Source of the DNA: CAVYHX01 sp963768415
GTDB lineage: Bacteria > Pseudomonadota > Gammaproteobacteria > UBA9214
Reading direction: 5' to 3'
Assembly: GCA_963768415.1 (NCBI GenBank)
Contig: CAVYHX010000027.1
Coordinates: 42,639-106,638, forward strand
DNA: 64,000 nucleotides
Below are positions 9,741-18,792 of the stretch, piece after piece (position 1 is the first letter of the stretch; the number at the start of each line of letters is the position of its first letter). The translations under genes were made by a program, and so were the position numbers. The notes under the pieces are model-generated. The model did no database searches, was not told where the DNA came from, and saw nothing but the letters and a program-made list of their open reading frames with translations.

Positions 9741-10990
9741 TCAATTACGCTCTGTGCCGGGCTTGTTCAAGCCGTAGTAGCGCACCAGCGGGGCGGTCGT
9801 GGTGGCCTGTGCAAACAGCGTGAACAGCACGACGCCGAAGGCAATGGACTGGATGGTCCACCAGGACGTCGAGGGTGGTAGGCAGTGCCAGCGCCAGTGC
9901 CAGGGTGACGGCACCACGCAAGCCGCCCCACAGCATCACGACCTGATAGGGGCGGCTGATCGGCTGCCATGGGCGTCACTTTGTTCAGCAGTGGTACCAA
10001 GCAGAAAGATACCTGCTGCGCGTGCGGCAAAGACACCGGCGATCCCGATCAGCATCGCCAGCCAGCGTTCCTCGAACATGGCCAGGGTGATGGTGACACC
10101 CATCAGCAGAAAAACCAGGGCATTGGCAACAAAGGCGATGAATTCCCAGAGCAACCGGATGAAGTCGGTGGCTGTATCCGGCCGTGCGCATGCGTGCGCC
10201 GGCCCAGGATGATGCCGGTGACCAGTACGGACATTACGCCGGAGACCTGCAGGACGGCTTCCGCAAGCATGAATGCCAGGTAGGCGCTGATGACCGTGGC
10301 CAGTGCCCGGGCAACCGGTGTCCTGTATCCAGGCCGACACGTCGGGCGAAAACCACGCCGACGACGGCGCCGGTGAGCAAGCCGCCAAAAAAGACGCCAC
10401 AAAAGTGCAATATGGCATCCGGGACGGAGAGTGGTCCGTCGCTACCGGTTGCTAGGGCAAGAAAGATCCCGAAGATGACGATGGCAGTGGCGTCATTGAA
10501 CAGGCTTTCACCTTCCATCAGGATGGCGCAGTCGTTCCGGGACACCCATGCGCTTGAGCAGGGCGACGACGGCAACCGGATCGGTTGCCGACAGCAGGGC
10601 ACCGGTCAGTAATGCGGCAATCCAGGGAAAACCTGCGGGGTGTCCGATGCCCAGATACACCAGCGTGCCGGTAATGACGGTCGAGAGCAGCAGCACGGGA
10701 ATGGCGAGGAACAGGATCGGTAACAGGTTGTCCAGCAACAGGCGTGCATTGATGTTGTAGGCCGATTCGAATACCAGTATCGGCAGGAAGACATAAAAGA
10801 TCAGGTCATGAAAATTTCCGGCGCGGATGCCGGTATCCATACCGGCCATCACCACCAGCTCGGAGGCGATAAAACCGGCAAGCACCAGGGTGGCGGTAAA
10901 GGGCAGGTGGATCATCCGGGCCAGTGGCTGGATGACGATGGCGAGCAACAGCAGGCCGGTCAGGATCAGAATGGCATGCTGGGTGGCCAC
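9741..10990 (-). CDS. CPA1-family cation/proton antiporter, several frameshifts
   Basis: A membrane transporter of about 415 residues. The intact first 155 residues (10990 down to about 10530) have four to five membrane segments and the CPA1 signature ALLSATDPVAVVALLK. The chain continues in another frame as ILMEGESLFNDATAIVIFGI (the second family hallmark), and later frames give ALVFLLMGVTITLAMF, LWGGLRGAVTLALALALP and a C-terminus ending KPGTERN. At least four shifts are needed, near 10540, 10320, 10180 and 9960-9880. It probably exchanges Na+ or K+ for H+. It starts 9 bases after the glutamate-synthase-like gene, so the two are likely one transcript. Confidence 0.7.
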
Positions 10991-10998
10991 AGACTGCT

Positions 10999-12535
10999 TC
11001 AGGCCACGTTGGTCCGGCTCGTCTCAGCCGGGTCCGGCACGTCGGGGTGTAGCGCGTTCAAGGGCATGGACAGGCTGTTGTCGGTGACGATGCGCGCGTG
11101 AAACCGTTTGAATTCCCGCGGTTCCCTGACGCCGCAGGAGTGCGCGATAATGCCGACCTCATAGACGATATTTTTCGCGTAGTTGGCCACCCGGACGGCC
11201 TTGTTGCGCGGATCCAGGCCTTTTTGCAGGCGCTTGTTGTGCGTTGTGATCCCGGTCGGGCAGGTGTTCTTGTTGCACTGCAGCGCCTGTATGCAGCCCA
11301 GCGCAAACATGAAGCCACGGGCCGTCACGACAAAATCCGCGCCCATGCACAGGGCCCAGGCGACATCGGCGGGAGTGACCAGCTTGCCCGATGCAATGAC
11401 GCGGATGCGCTGGCGCAGTCCGTACTCCTTCAACTTGTCTACCAGCAATGGCAGGCTTTCGCGCAATGGCAGGCCCACATCATCGATCAGCGGCATGGGT
11501 GCGGCACCGGTGCCGCCTTCGGCCCCGTCCACGGTAATGAAATCCGGCGCGCTCTCGATGCCGCGCTCGCCTGATTTCACTGAACAGGTTATCCAGCCAG
11601 CCGTAGGCGCCGATAACGGCCTTGAACCCCACCGGCTTGCCGGAGACATCACGGACGCGCTGGATCATGTCAAGCAGGTCACTGTTGGAATTGATGTCCG
11701 CGTGGCGGTTCGGGCTGATGGCATTCTCGCCGACAGGAATCCCGCGGATGTCGGCAATTTCAGGTGTCACCTTGCCGCCCGGCAGGATACCGCCCTTGCC
11801 GGGCTTGGCGCCCTGGCTGAGCTTGATTTCAAACATGCGCACCTGCTTATGTGCCGCCACCGCGCGGAGCTTTTCATCACTCAGTTTGCCTTGCAGGTCG
11901 CGGACACCGTTCTTGGCGGTACCGATCTGGAAGACAATGTCGCAACCGCCTTCCAGGTGATAGGACGAGAGGCCGCCTTCACCGGTATTCATCCAGCAAC
12001 CGGCCATAGCGGCGCCATTCGACAGGGCCCTGATGGCCGGTTTCGAGATGGCGCCAAAGCTCATGCCGGAAATATTGACCAGCGAGCTGGTTGTATAGGG
12101 GTGTTTGCTATACGGCCCGATAGTGATTTCCCGGGGCGGGACCGCGTCCTCGCCCAGGGTCGGGAAGGGACAATTGACGAATATGACGGTCCCCGGAGGG
12201 CGCAGGTCACGGGTTGAACCGAAGGCGACCGTATTATCGATATTCTTGGCGGCACGATAGGCCCACGATCGTTGCGCCCGGTTAAAGGGCAGTTCCTCGC
12301 GGTCCATGGCAAAGAAATACTGACGGAAAAATTCGCCGATATGCTCGAAGAAATACCGGAAGCGGCCTACAACAGGATAGTTGCGGCGAATAGCGCTCTT
12401 CGTCTGGGTGATGTCGATGATGTAGAAAATGATGATGGCGACGACGCCCAGCCCCACCAGGAACACAAACAGGGCCGCCAGGATATCGAGTACCCGGAAC
12501 ACGTATGACGTGACTTCACCCGACAGGATCTCCAT
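10999..12535 (-). CDS. FMN-binding glutamate synthase-like protein, one frameshift
   Basis: About 510 residues. A single N-terminal membrane segment (about 15-42) is followed by a GltB central-domain-like barrel: NISGMSFGAISKPAIRALSN, NTGEGGLSSYH, QGAKPGKGG, and after a frame change near 11580, PDFITVDGAEGGTGAAPM, VIASGKLVTPADVAWAL and the Cys cluster ALQCNKNTCPTGI typical of the 3Fe-4S binding region. This stand-alone family lacks the glutaminase domain, and its substrate is unproven. It follows the DoxX gene by 122 bases on the same strand. Confidence 0.82.
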
Positions 12536-12657
12536 TCAGCCCCCTGGTGCCGATGATAAACAGCTGGTCAGTTAATAGCGGGAAAATATCCCTGTGTTTT
12601 CAGGACCACTATATGGTGCGTCACCTGGTAATGCGATACTGGATTATTGCCGTGTTT

Positions 12658-13320
12658 CTAGTAGACGTTCTTGCTGCGAAACACGCGATAAATCCAGTCA
12701 TCGATACTGAAGTACTTGCCCGCACCGGTGAAGAACAGCGCCAGCAGCATAATGAAATAGGTTGCAGCGAATTCGATACCGTTGTTGAGAATAACCAGGC
12801 TGCCATTCTCGGTCAGCCAGGCGTAGTTGGCGTGTTCCTGCAGAACTTCCTTGGCAGCGTCGAGCCGTTCAGCCGCACCCTGGGTACGTTCCGTGGCGAA
12901 GAAGCCGCTGCCCTCGGCGATGGCCAGCCAGCCATTCTGCCAGTGCACGGTGACTGCGGCCACGACCATGGTGATCATCAGCGGAATCGTGACCCAGCGT
13001 ACCGCGAGCCCTACCAGCAGCAACACAGCGCCAAAGTATTCAGTGTAGGCCGCCAGGTAGGCCATTATTTCGGGAAACGGGAGACCCAGCCCCCAGTCAG
13101 CGTTGCCGAACCAGTCAATGACATCCTGTTTGACGCTGAAGTTGAAGTGACAGGCCGTGCTGGTGTCTACCAGGCAGGCCGGATCGGCGTCCACCAGCTT
13201 TTTGCTGCCCGCCATCAGCAATATCGGGACCAGATACAGGCGTAGTGCCAGGGGCGCGAGAAAATCGAAGGCGCGGGTACGATCCAGCACACTTTGCATG
13301 CGATTCAGAAGATTGACCAT
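12658..13320 (-). CDS. DoxX family membrane protein (HvfD/GigT-like)
   Basis: 220 residues with four to five hydrophobic segments: LRLYLVPILLMAGSKKL, an amphipathic loop with GNADWGLGLPFPEIMAYL, YFGAVLLLVGLAVRW, TIPLMITMVVAAVTVHWQNGW, and a C-terminal FAATYFIMLLALFF. This is the DoxX fold. DoxX proteins are the usual fourth gene of gig/hvf-type RiPP operons, and this one starts 47 bases after the DUF2063 gene on the same strand. The role is likely membrane redox or metal handling linked to the modified peptide; this is inferred from context. Confidence 0.85.
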   Translation of the reverse strand: MVNLLNRMQSVLDRTRAFDFLAPLALRLYLVPILLMAGSKKLVDADPACLVDTSTACHFNFSVKQDVIDWFGNADWGLGLPFPEIMAYLAAYTEYFGAVLLLVGLAVRWVTIPLMITMVVAAVTVHWQNGWLAIAEGSGFFATERTQGAAERLDAAKEVLQEHANYAWLTENGSLVILNNGIEFAATYFIMLLALFFTGAGKYFSIDDWIYRVFRSKNVY

Positions 13321-13367
13321 GGCCAGTTTTTCCTCCCGGTTGTGGTTCCTGGTAACAGCGGCCCCGG

Positions 13368-14144
13368 TTACAGGGATGCTTTGATTATTGTGCCGAGTAA
13401 AATATTTTTATTGAGCAGATTGCGCATTATATCCAGTCCCCCCTGTATAACCACTGCAGGCTGTGGATGTGCCATTTCCCGGGCGATACGCTCCAGGATC
13501 TCCGCGCCCGTGGCGGCGCTGTCTGCATCCATGAGTTCCAGCAGGCGCTTGGTCACAGGGTTGATCTCCAGAAACCCGACCGTGTCTTCCCGGTCACGGT
13601 ATACGACCAGACAGGTGGGATGCTCGCCGGGAGTCGCGGGCTGGAAACCGGGTCCGATTCTGTGCACAGGGAATTGATAGGTCAGGTGCCATGCCAGGGG
13701 CGACAGTACCGGGATTCCGGTCAGCAGATCGCCGGCCGGATCGATGTTGTCCAGTTGCGGCGTGTCCTCCGAGATCGACACTGCCAGCTCGACCCACTCG
13801 TAGTGGGCCAGTTCCCGCAGGAACGGCAGATCGCCGGTTTGCGGCTGCCGCTCGTTTTCCAGCCAGTTCAGAAATTCGCGCGGAATTTCCAGAAATAGCG
13901 GTGTATGGGCGTGGTGGTCACGGAAATATGCCCGCACCAGGGTATGCCAGGCGCCGGCATCGAGGATCTCGTGCAGTACCGGGAAGGTATCTGCCAGGAA
14001 GTTTTCAACGTTGTTGTAGAACAACTCCCGATAGATACCCATGCGCCGGTCTTCGATACCGGCAGGGGCGGGATTGTGTTCCGGGTCGCGGATATGAGCG
14101 GCGAATTCGTACTGCCTGCGGGTGAAATCAGTTGTGGATGCCAT
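13368..14144 (-). CDS. HvfC-like DUF2063 protein, RiPP maturation partner
   Basis: 258 residues from the ATG at 14144 ([20 protein letters not shown]), which overlaps the end of the MNIO gene by 17 bases. An N-terminal helical domain typical of DUF2063 ([20 protein letters not shown], then [16 protein letters not shown]) is followed by a C-terminal domain of the HvfC type. In characterised systems the partner protein binds the precursor peptide and presents it to the MNIO enzyme. The frame stays open above the chosen start, but that part is antisense-like and overlaps the enzyme gene. Confidence 0.85.
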   Translation of the reverse strand: MASTTDFTRRQYEFAAHIRDPEHNPAPAGIEDRRMGIYRELFYNNVENFLADTFPVLHEILDAGAWHTLVRAYFRDHHAHTPLFLEIPREFLNWLENERQPQTGDLPFLRELAHYEWVELAVSISEDTPQLDNIDPAGDLLTGIPVLSPLAWHLTYQFPVHRIGPGFQPATPGEHPTCLVVYRDREDTVGFLEINPVTKRLLELMDADSAATGAEILERIAREMAHPQPAVVIQGGLDIMRNLLNKNILLGTIIKASL

Positions 14145-14994
14145 GTGCGATGCCGTCTTTACCGGTGGCCTCCCATTTTGCCTGCAGTGCCGCGATCTGT
14201 CTGACTTCAGACATGAGTTCGGGGAGCGGGGGGATGTTGAAGTCGCGCTCGAGCAGGGTCGGGACAGTCCCGAAACGGGCGTAGGCGGTTTCCAGTAGCG
14301 ACCAGACCGGGTCGATGACCGGTGCACCGTGGGTATCCACTTTCAGATCGTCGGCTTCATCGTAGTGGCCGGCAATGTGGAAGTAGACAATACGTTCGGC
14401 GGGCAGGGCATGCAGGAATGTTTCCGCATCATAGTCGTGATTGATGCTGTTGACGTAGATGTTGTTGACATCGAGCAGCAGGTCGCAGTCGGCTTCGGTC
14501 AGCACGGCGTTGAGAAAATCGATTTCCTCCATTTCCTTGCCGGGGGCGGCGTAGTAGGACACGTTCTCCATGGCGATGCGCCGTTCCAGTATGTCCTGCA
14601 CCCGGCGGATTCTGCCGGCGACATAGTGTACCGCTGCTTCCGTGAAAGGGATTGGCATCAGGTCATACAGATGGCCGTCATCACTGCAGTAACTCAGGTG
14701 TTCGGTATAGCAGCGAAAATCATGTTCGTCCAGCAGGCGCTTGACGCGGTACAGGAAGGTCTCATCCAGTGGTGCAGGACTGCCGATGGAGAGCGACAGA
14801 CCGTGGGCAACAAAGGGATAACGTTCGGTGAAGTAGCGCAGATCCTTGCCCAGTTTGCCGCCGACACCGATCCAGTTCTCGGGCGCCACCTCGAAAAAAT
14901 CGACCTCATCAGGAGGACTGCCCTGCAGCGGACCCATCAGGGTCCGCCGCAGTCCAAGTCCGGCTCCTGTGACAGGATAGGTGTTGCGGGTCAC
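14128..14994 (-). CDS. MNIO (DUF692) enzyme, HvfB-like
   Basis: 288 residues, TIM-barrel multinuclear non-haem iron oxidative enzyme. Conserved metal and active-site elements are visible: GLGLR at the N-terminus, [11 protein letters not shown], His64 ([11 protein letters not shown]), Glu98-His99 (TEHLSYC), Glu143-Asn144 (MENVS), Asp175-Asn178 (DVNNIYVN), His206 and His210 (FHIAGHYD), His222 (DTHG) and Glu249/Asp251 (ERDFN). Characterised HvfB-type enzymes convert Cys of EGKCG motifs into oxazolone-thioamide. The gene starts 21 bases after the precursor gene, whose nine Cys are all in such motifs. Confidence 0.92.
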   Translation of the reverse strand: MTRNTYPVTGAGLGLRRTLMGPLQGSPPDEVDFFEVAPENWIGVGGKLGKDLRYFTERYPFVAHGLSLSIGSPAPLDETFLYRVKRLLDEHDFRCYTEHLSYCSDDGHLYDLMPIPFTEAAVHYVAGRIRRVQDILERRIAMENVSYYAAPGKEMEEIDFLNAVLTEADCDLLLDVNNIYVNSINHDYDAETFLHALPAERIVYFHIAGHYDEADDLKVDTHGAPVIDPVWSLLETAYARFGTVPTLLERDFNIPPLPELMSEVRQIAALQAKWEATGKDGIAHGIHN

Positions 14995-15015
14995 AGTAGT
15001 GTTGTCAGCGCTGGA

Positions 15016-15537
15016 TTACTTGTTGCCGCCGCACTTGCCTTCACCGCACTTTCCTTCCTTCATGGACTTGGCTTTGTCGGCCGCCTTGTCGCCACCGCAC
15101 TTGCCTTCACCGCATTTGCCTTCCTTCATACTCTTCATGCCGTTGTTTTGTTCATTGGCATCGAGCATGCCGTCGCCATTGGCATCCATCTTGCTGAACA
15201 TGGATTCATGGCCCTGCATGAATTCTCCGCGTGTGACGTTCCCGTCACCATCGGCGTCCATGCTCTTCATTCCGCAATTGCCTTCCATGCCGGCTTTCTT
15301 GTCACCGCCGCACTTGCCTTCACCGCACTTGCCTTCCTTGTCCATCTTCTTGGCGCCGCCGCACTTGCCTTCGCCGCATTTGCCTTCAGCCTTCCCTGCG
15401 ATCATGTAGCCGCTGGACAGCTCTGACATGGCAAACGGGTTCTCCGCTGCGTTGACGACACTGGTAGACGCCAGTGAAGTTACGAAGGCGGCGCCGGCTG
15501 CAATCGCCAGGGGTTTCAGAGTAGATTTGTGTGACAT
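15016..15537 (-). CDS. EGKCG-repeat RiPP precursor with two EF-hands (HvfA-like)
   Basis: 173 residues. The start is the ATG at 15537 with GGAG about 9 bases upstream. A Sec signal peptide (1-30, ending VVNA) precedes AENPFAMSELSSGYM, the conserved HvfA leader segment. Four doublets EGKCGEGKCGG at 51-61, 68-78, 139-149 and 161-171, plus a degenerate EGNCG at 85-89, hold all nine Cys (54, 59, 71, 76, 88, 142, 147, 164, 169). Between the second and third doublets lie two canonical EF-hand loops, D94-x-D-x-D98-G...E105 and D118-x-N-x-D122-G...E129. The likely product is an exported modified peptide that binds copper and perhaps calcium. Confidence 0.92.
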   Translation of the reverse strand: MSHKSTLKPLAIAAGAAFVTSLASTSVVNAAENPFAMSELSSGYMIAGKAEGKCGEGKCGGAKKMDKEGKCGEGKCGGDKKAGMEGNCGMKSMDADGDGNVTRGEFMQGHESMFSKMDANGDGMLDANEQNNGMKSMKEGKCGEGKCGGDKAADKAKSMKEGKCGEGKCGGNK

Positions 15538-15627
15538 GATCGATGTCTCCGTTATGGTTTTTTGAATACGGGACGGATGTCCCGCTGGTATTTGGCCGTC
15601 TGCCACGGCCCGGCTTGTTGTCATTCA

Positions 15628-15656
15628 CTCCGACATTGGAGTCAGCGAAAAGTTTC
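15628..15656 (-). promoter_or_regulatory. Possible ECF-sigma-type promoter and dyad upstream of the RiPP operon
   Basis: Read on the minus strand, GAAACTT (15656-15650) lies 15 bases from GTCGGAG (15634-15628), about 90 bases before the precursor start. This resembles ECF sigma promoters, and hvf/gig operons are known to be driven by ECF sigma factors. The same place holds a dyad ACTCC-N6-GGAGT (15627-15642). No dedicated ECF sigma gene is in the window apart from rpoE. Confidence 0.3.
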
Positions 15657-15759
15657 TGTTATGGCCACATAAGCGTTTGATCGGTCGTTCCTCTGCCGTC
15701 ACGTGGTGAATTATCAAGCAAACGGGCGGCTGCCTGCTGTAATTATTAACCTTCTGTAT

Positions 15760-16395
15760 TTAATCGATAATCTTGCCATCGAACGCACACAGGTCCGATA
15801 TTATGCAGGACTGGCAGCGTGGCTTGCGGGCGATACAGGTATAGCGGCCATGCAGGATCAGCCAGTGATGCGCGTCGTGCTTGAATTCATCCGGCACCAG
15901 CCGCTGCAGGCGTTGCTCAACCTCGATGACATTTTTCCCGGGTGCTATCCCGGTGCGGTTGCATACCCGAAAGATATGGGTATCGACGGCAATGGTCGGA
16001 TGACCGAATGCTGTATTGAGTACCACATTGGCGGTCTTGCGGCCGACACCCGGCAGCGCCTCCAGCGCGGCGCGCTCCTCCGGTACCTTGCCGCCGTGGC
16101 GTTCCACCAGCAAGGCGCAGGTCTTGATAATGTTTTTTGCCTTGGTGTTGAACAGGCCAATGGTCTTGATGTGTTCCTTGAGGCCGGCCTCGCCCAGCTT
16201 CAGCATGGCGCGCGGGGTCTTGACCTTTTTGAACAAGGCCTGCGTGGCCTTGTTGACGCCGACATCCGTCGACTGGGCCGAGAGTATAACGGCGACCAGC
16301 AACTGGAACGGGTTCCCGTAGTTGAGTTCCGTTGCCGGGTGCGGGTTGGCCGCACGCAGGCGCCTGAAGATCTCCTGACGCGTGGCGCGATTCAC
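15760..16395 (-). CDS. nth: Endonuclease III
   Basis: 211 residues from the GTG at 16395 (VNRATRQEIFRRLRAANPHP aligns with the usual start). A DNA glycosylase/AP lyase for oxidised pyrimidines. The helix-hairpin-helix is LPGVGRKTANVVL, with the catalytic Lys in GRKTA and Asp in VDTHIFRVCNR. The 4Fe-4S loop Cys spacing C-x6-C-x2-C-x5-C is visible in CIARKPRCQSCIISDLC. It is the last gene of the rsx block, 17 bases after rsxE. Confidence 0.95.
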   Translation of the reverse strand: MNRATRQEIFRRLRAANPHPATELNYGNPFQLLVAVILSAQSTDVGVNKATQALFKKVKTPRAMLKLGEAGLKEHIKTIGLFNTKAKNIIKTCALLVERHGGKVPEERAALEALPGVGRKTANVVLNTAFGHPTIAVDTHIFRVCNRTGIAPGKNVIEVEQRLQRLVPDEFKHDAHHWLILHGRYTCIARKPRCQSCIISDLCAFDGKIID

Positions 16396-16411
16396 TGGCC
16401 GTTTGGCTTGA

Positions 16412-17100
16412 TCAGGCGCTGGTCGGCTGCATGGCCGGCGCAATCCTGGCGGCGACCCTGCGTTCGCGCCGCGCATTGATCACGTTCACGCCGGCGATGA
16501 GCAGACCGAGTCCCAAAAAGGCGCCTGGTGGCAGGATGGCCAGCAGGAATCCCCGGTAGTCATCGATCAGGGTCAGCGTCAGCTGGCGGCCGGCCTCGCC
16601 GAACATCAGGTGCGCCTGTGCCAGCAGGGTGCCTTGACCGACGAGTTCACGCAGGCCACCCAGGACAACCAGCACCAGCATGAAGCCGGTACCCATGGCA
16701 AGACCGTCCACCAGGGCGCGATCTACGGTGTTTCTGGAGGCAAACGATTCCGCACGGCCAATGATGGCGCAATTGGTGACAATCAACGGAATGAAAATAC
16801 CCAGTATCAGGTACAGGTCATGGAGCCATGCATTCATACCGAGCTCGATCACGGTGACGACCGAGGCAATGACCAGCACGAAGACGGGAATGCGCACTTC
16901 CGGCCGTACCAGTTTGCGGATCAGCGAGACGGTTACATTGGATGCGACCAGGGTCAGCAGGGTCGCCAGTCCCAGGCCGAGACCGTTGATGGCATTGCTG
17001 GTGACCGCCAGCAGCGGGCACAGGCCCAGCAACTGGACCAGTCCGGGATTATTGTTCCACAGGCCTTCCTTCAGGATATGCGCGTAGGTTGGATCTTCAT
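16412..17100 (-). CDS. rsxE: Electron transport complex subunit RsxE, N-terminal frameshift
   Basis: About 229 residues, integral membrane subunit of the Rsx/Rnf complex. [20 protein letters not shown], a Glu/Arg-containing [14 protein letters not shown] loop and [20 protein letters not shown] are typical. The frame holding the body has no ATG, GTG or TTG before residue about 30. The ATG at 17100 is in another frame, so a single-base error near 17085-17098 is likely. The C-terminus runs into nth. Confidence 0.85.
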
Positions 17101-17129
17101 GATGTTCGTATCCCGTGCGAAATCAGCTT

Positions 17130-17769
17130 CTATTCGGAGGGTGCCTGTTCAGCCACTGCAAACAGCGTTTCCTGGTGACGGCGGTAGTATAGCAGGGCCT
17201 GGCGGACCGCCCGCACCACGGCGCGCGGGGTGATCGTCGCACCGGTGAGCTGGTCGAAATACGCCCGCCGTCTTTTTTGACTTCCCATTTGTCGATGTGC
17301 AGGATCTTCCAGTGACCTGCCGTCGAAAATGTGGATCCAGTCCGAGCGTGTTTCATCGATGCCGTCCCCGAGTCCGGGGGTTTCACGATGGGTGACTACG
17401 CGCACCCCGGCGAGGGTGCCATCATGATTGATGCCCACGAGCAGTTTGATGGAACCGCTGTAGCCATCGGGCGCCAGCGGCGCGATTACCAGTGCCACGG
17501 GTTTGCCACCCAGGCGTGCGCGGTAGACGGTCACCGGATCCGGTGTGCCGAGCAGGCGTTTCATCACGGACCTGTACGGTATCCTCGATCAATGAATTGT
17601 CATGGCGTTCCGGGGGTATCAATTGATGCAGCTTGCGCAGCATCGTGGCGCGCTCGTTGGCGCTGATGCGCTCGCGGGTGCTGTCAAATGTCCAGGCCAC
17701 CAGTGCCGTGCCGATGATCGCAAACAGCAGCAGGATGACCGCGGTGATGACGCTCTGGCGGTAATTCAT
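17130..17769 (-). CDS. rsxG: Electron transport complex subunit RsxG, two frameshifts
   Basis: About 210 residues. A single N-terminal membrane anchor (MNYRQSVITAVILLLFAIIG) is followed by a periplasmic FMN-binding domain. Continuous homology needs a frame change near 17570 (after IEDTVQVR) and another near 17270-17310. The FMN-attachment motif LTGATITPRAVV, where FMN is linked to Thr, is intact near the C-terminus. It starts directly after the rsxD stop codon and lies 30 bases before rsxE. Confidence 0.85.
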
Positions 17770-18792
17770 TCAGGGCCCCTGGTGGCCGAATACACGCGGC
17801 CGGGTGTAGTGATCGATGGTCGGTGCCGCCAGGTTCATCAGGAGCACGGCGAAGGCGATGCCTTCCGGGTAGCCTCCCCAGGTGCGGATGATGTAGGTCA
17901 GCAGCCCGATACCCGCGCCGTAGATAATGCGCCCGCGCGGGGTGGTGCTGGCGGTCACCGGATCGGTGGCAATAAAAAACACGCCCAGCATGGCGCCGCC
18001 GCTGAGCAGGTGAAATACCGGTGAACGGGTAGACGTCCGGGTTGATCATGTAGAACAGCAGCGCACTGATGAACAGTCCCGCGAGCATCCCCGCCGGGAT
18101 GTGCCACTGGATGACCTTCATCACCAGCAGCCATATGCCGCCGAGCAGAAATGCGAGATTGATCCATTCCCAGCCGCGCCCGGCGAGCACGCCGAACAGC
18201 TGCCCGGACTGGATCTCGGTCAGTGTCTCGTTCAGGCCGATGCGGGTCTTGATGCTGTCCAGGGGTGTTGCCATGGTGAATGCATCCAGCGACAGGCCAT
18301 CCGGCGTGTTGCCGGTGAACACCAGGGACAGGGTTTCCAGCAGGTGCAGGGACTGGCCGGGCTGTGTCCACAGGGTCAGCTCCAGCGGGAACGAGATCAG
18401 CAGCACGACGTACCCGGCCATGGCGGGGTTGAACGGGTTGTAGCCAAGGCCGCCATACAACTGTTTGGCGACGACAATGGCAAACAGACTGCCGATTACC
18501 GCGATCCACCAGGGCGTCAGTGGTGGCAGGGTGAGTGCCAGCAGCACGCCGGTTACTGCGGCGCTGCCATCCAGCAGGGTCGTCCTGACCGGCCGCTTGC
18601 GTGCTGCCAGCATTGCGGCCTCTGCGAGGATGGCCGTAGCGGTTGCCAGCAGCAGATTGATCAGGATGCCCCAGCCAAAAATCCAGCTGGCACAGAGGAT
18701 ACCCGGCAGCAACGCGAGCAGCACATGTTGCATCATGACCGGGACGCTGTCGCGCACTGGCAGGTGCGGTGAACTGTAGGTCTGAATTCCAT
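17770..18792 (-). CDS. rsxD: Electron transport complex subunit RsxD, frameshifts near both ends
   Basis: About 340 residues, multi-pass membrane subunit carrying covalently bound FMN; the segment [12 protein letters not shown] contains the candidate Thr. The start should be the ATG at 18792, which overlaps the rsxC stop (TAATG). One missing T in the following homopolymer (GAATTC read as MEF) would join it to [19 protein letters not shown] second shift near 18010-18020 is needed to reach [20 protein letters not shown] and the C-terminus. Confidence 0.85.

Noticed and set aside
10999..12535. Full glutamate synthase large subunit
   Set aside because: There is no N-terminal glutaminase domain and a membrane helix is present; it belongs to the stand-alone FMN-binding family.
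14329..15426. 365-codon plus-strand open frame with repeated Ala/Phe/Leu segments
   Set aside because: It is the antisense shadow of the EGKCG repeats and the MNIO gene. The minus-strand reading has a signal peptide, repeats and ribosome site.
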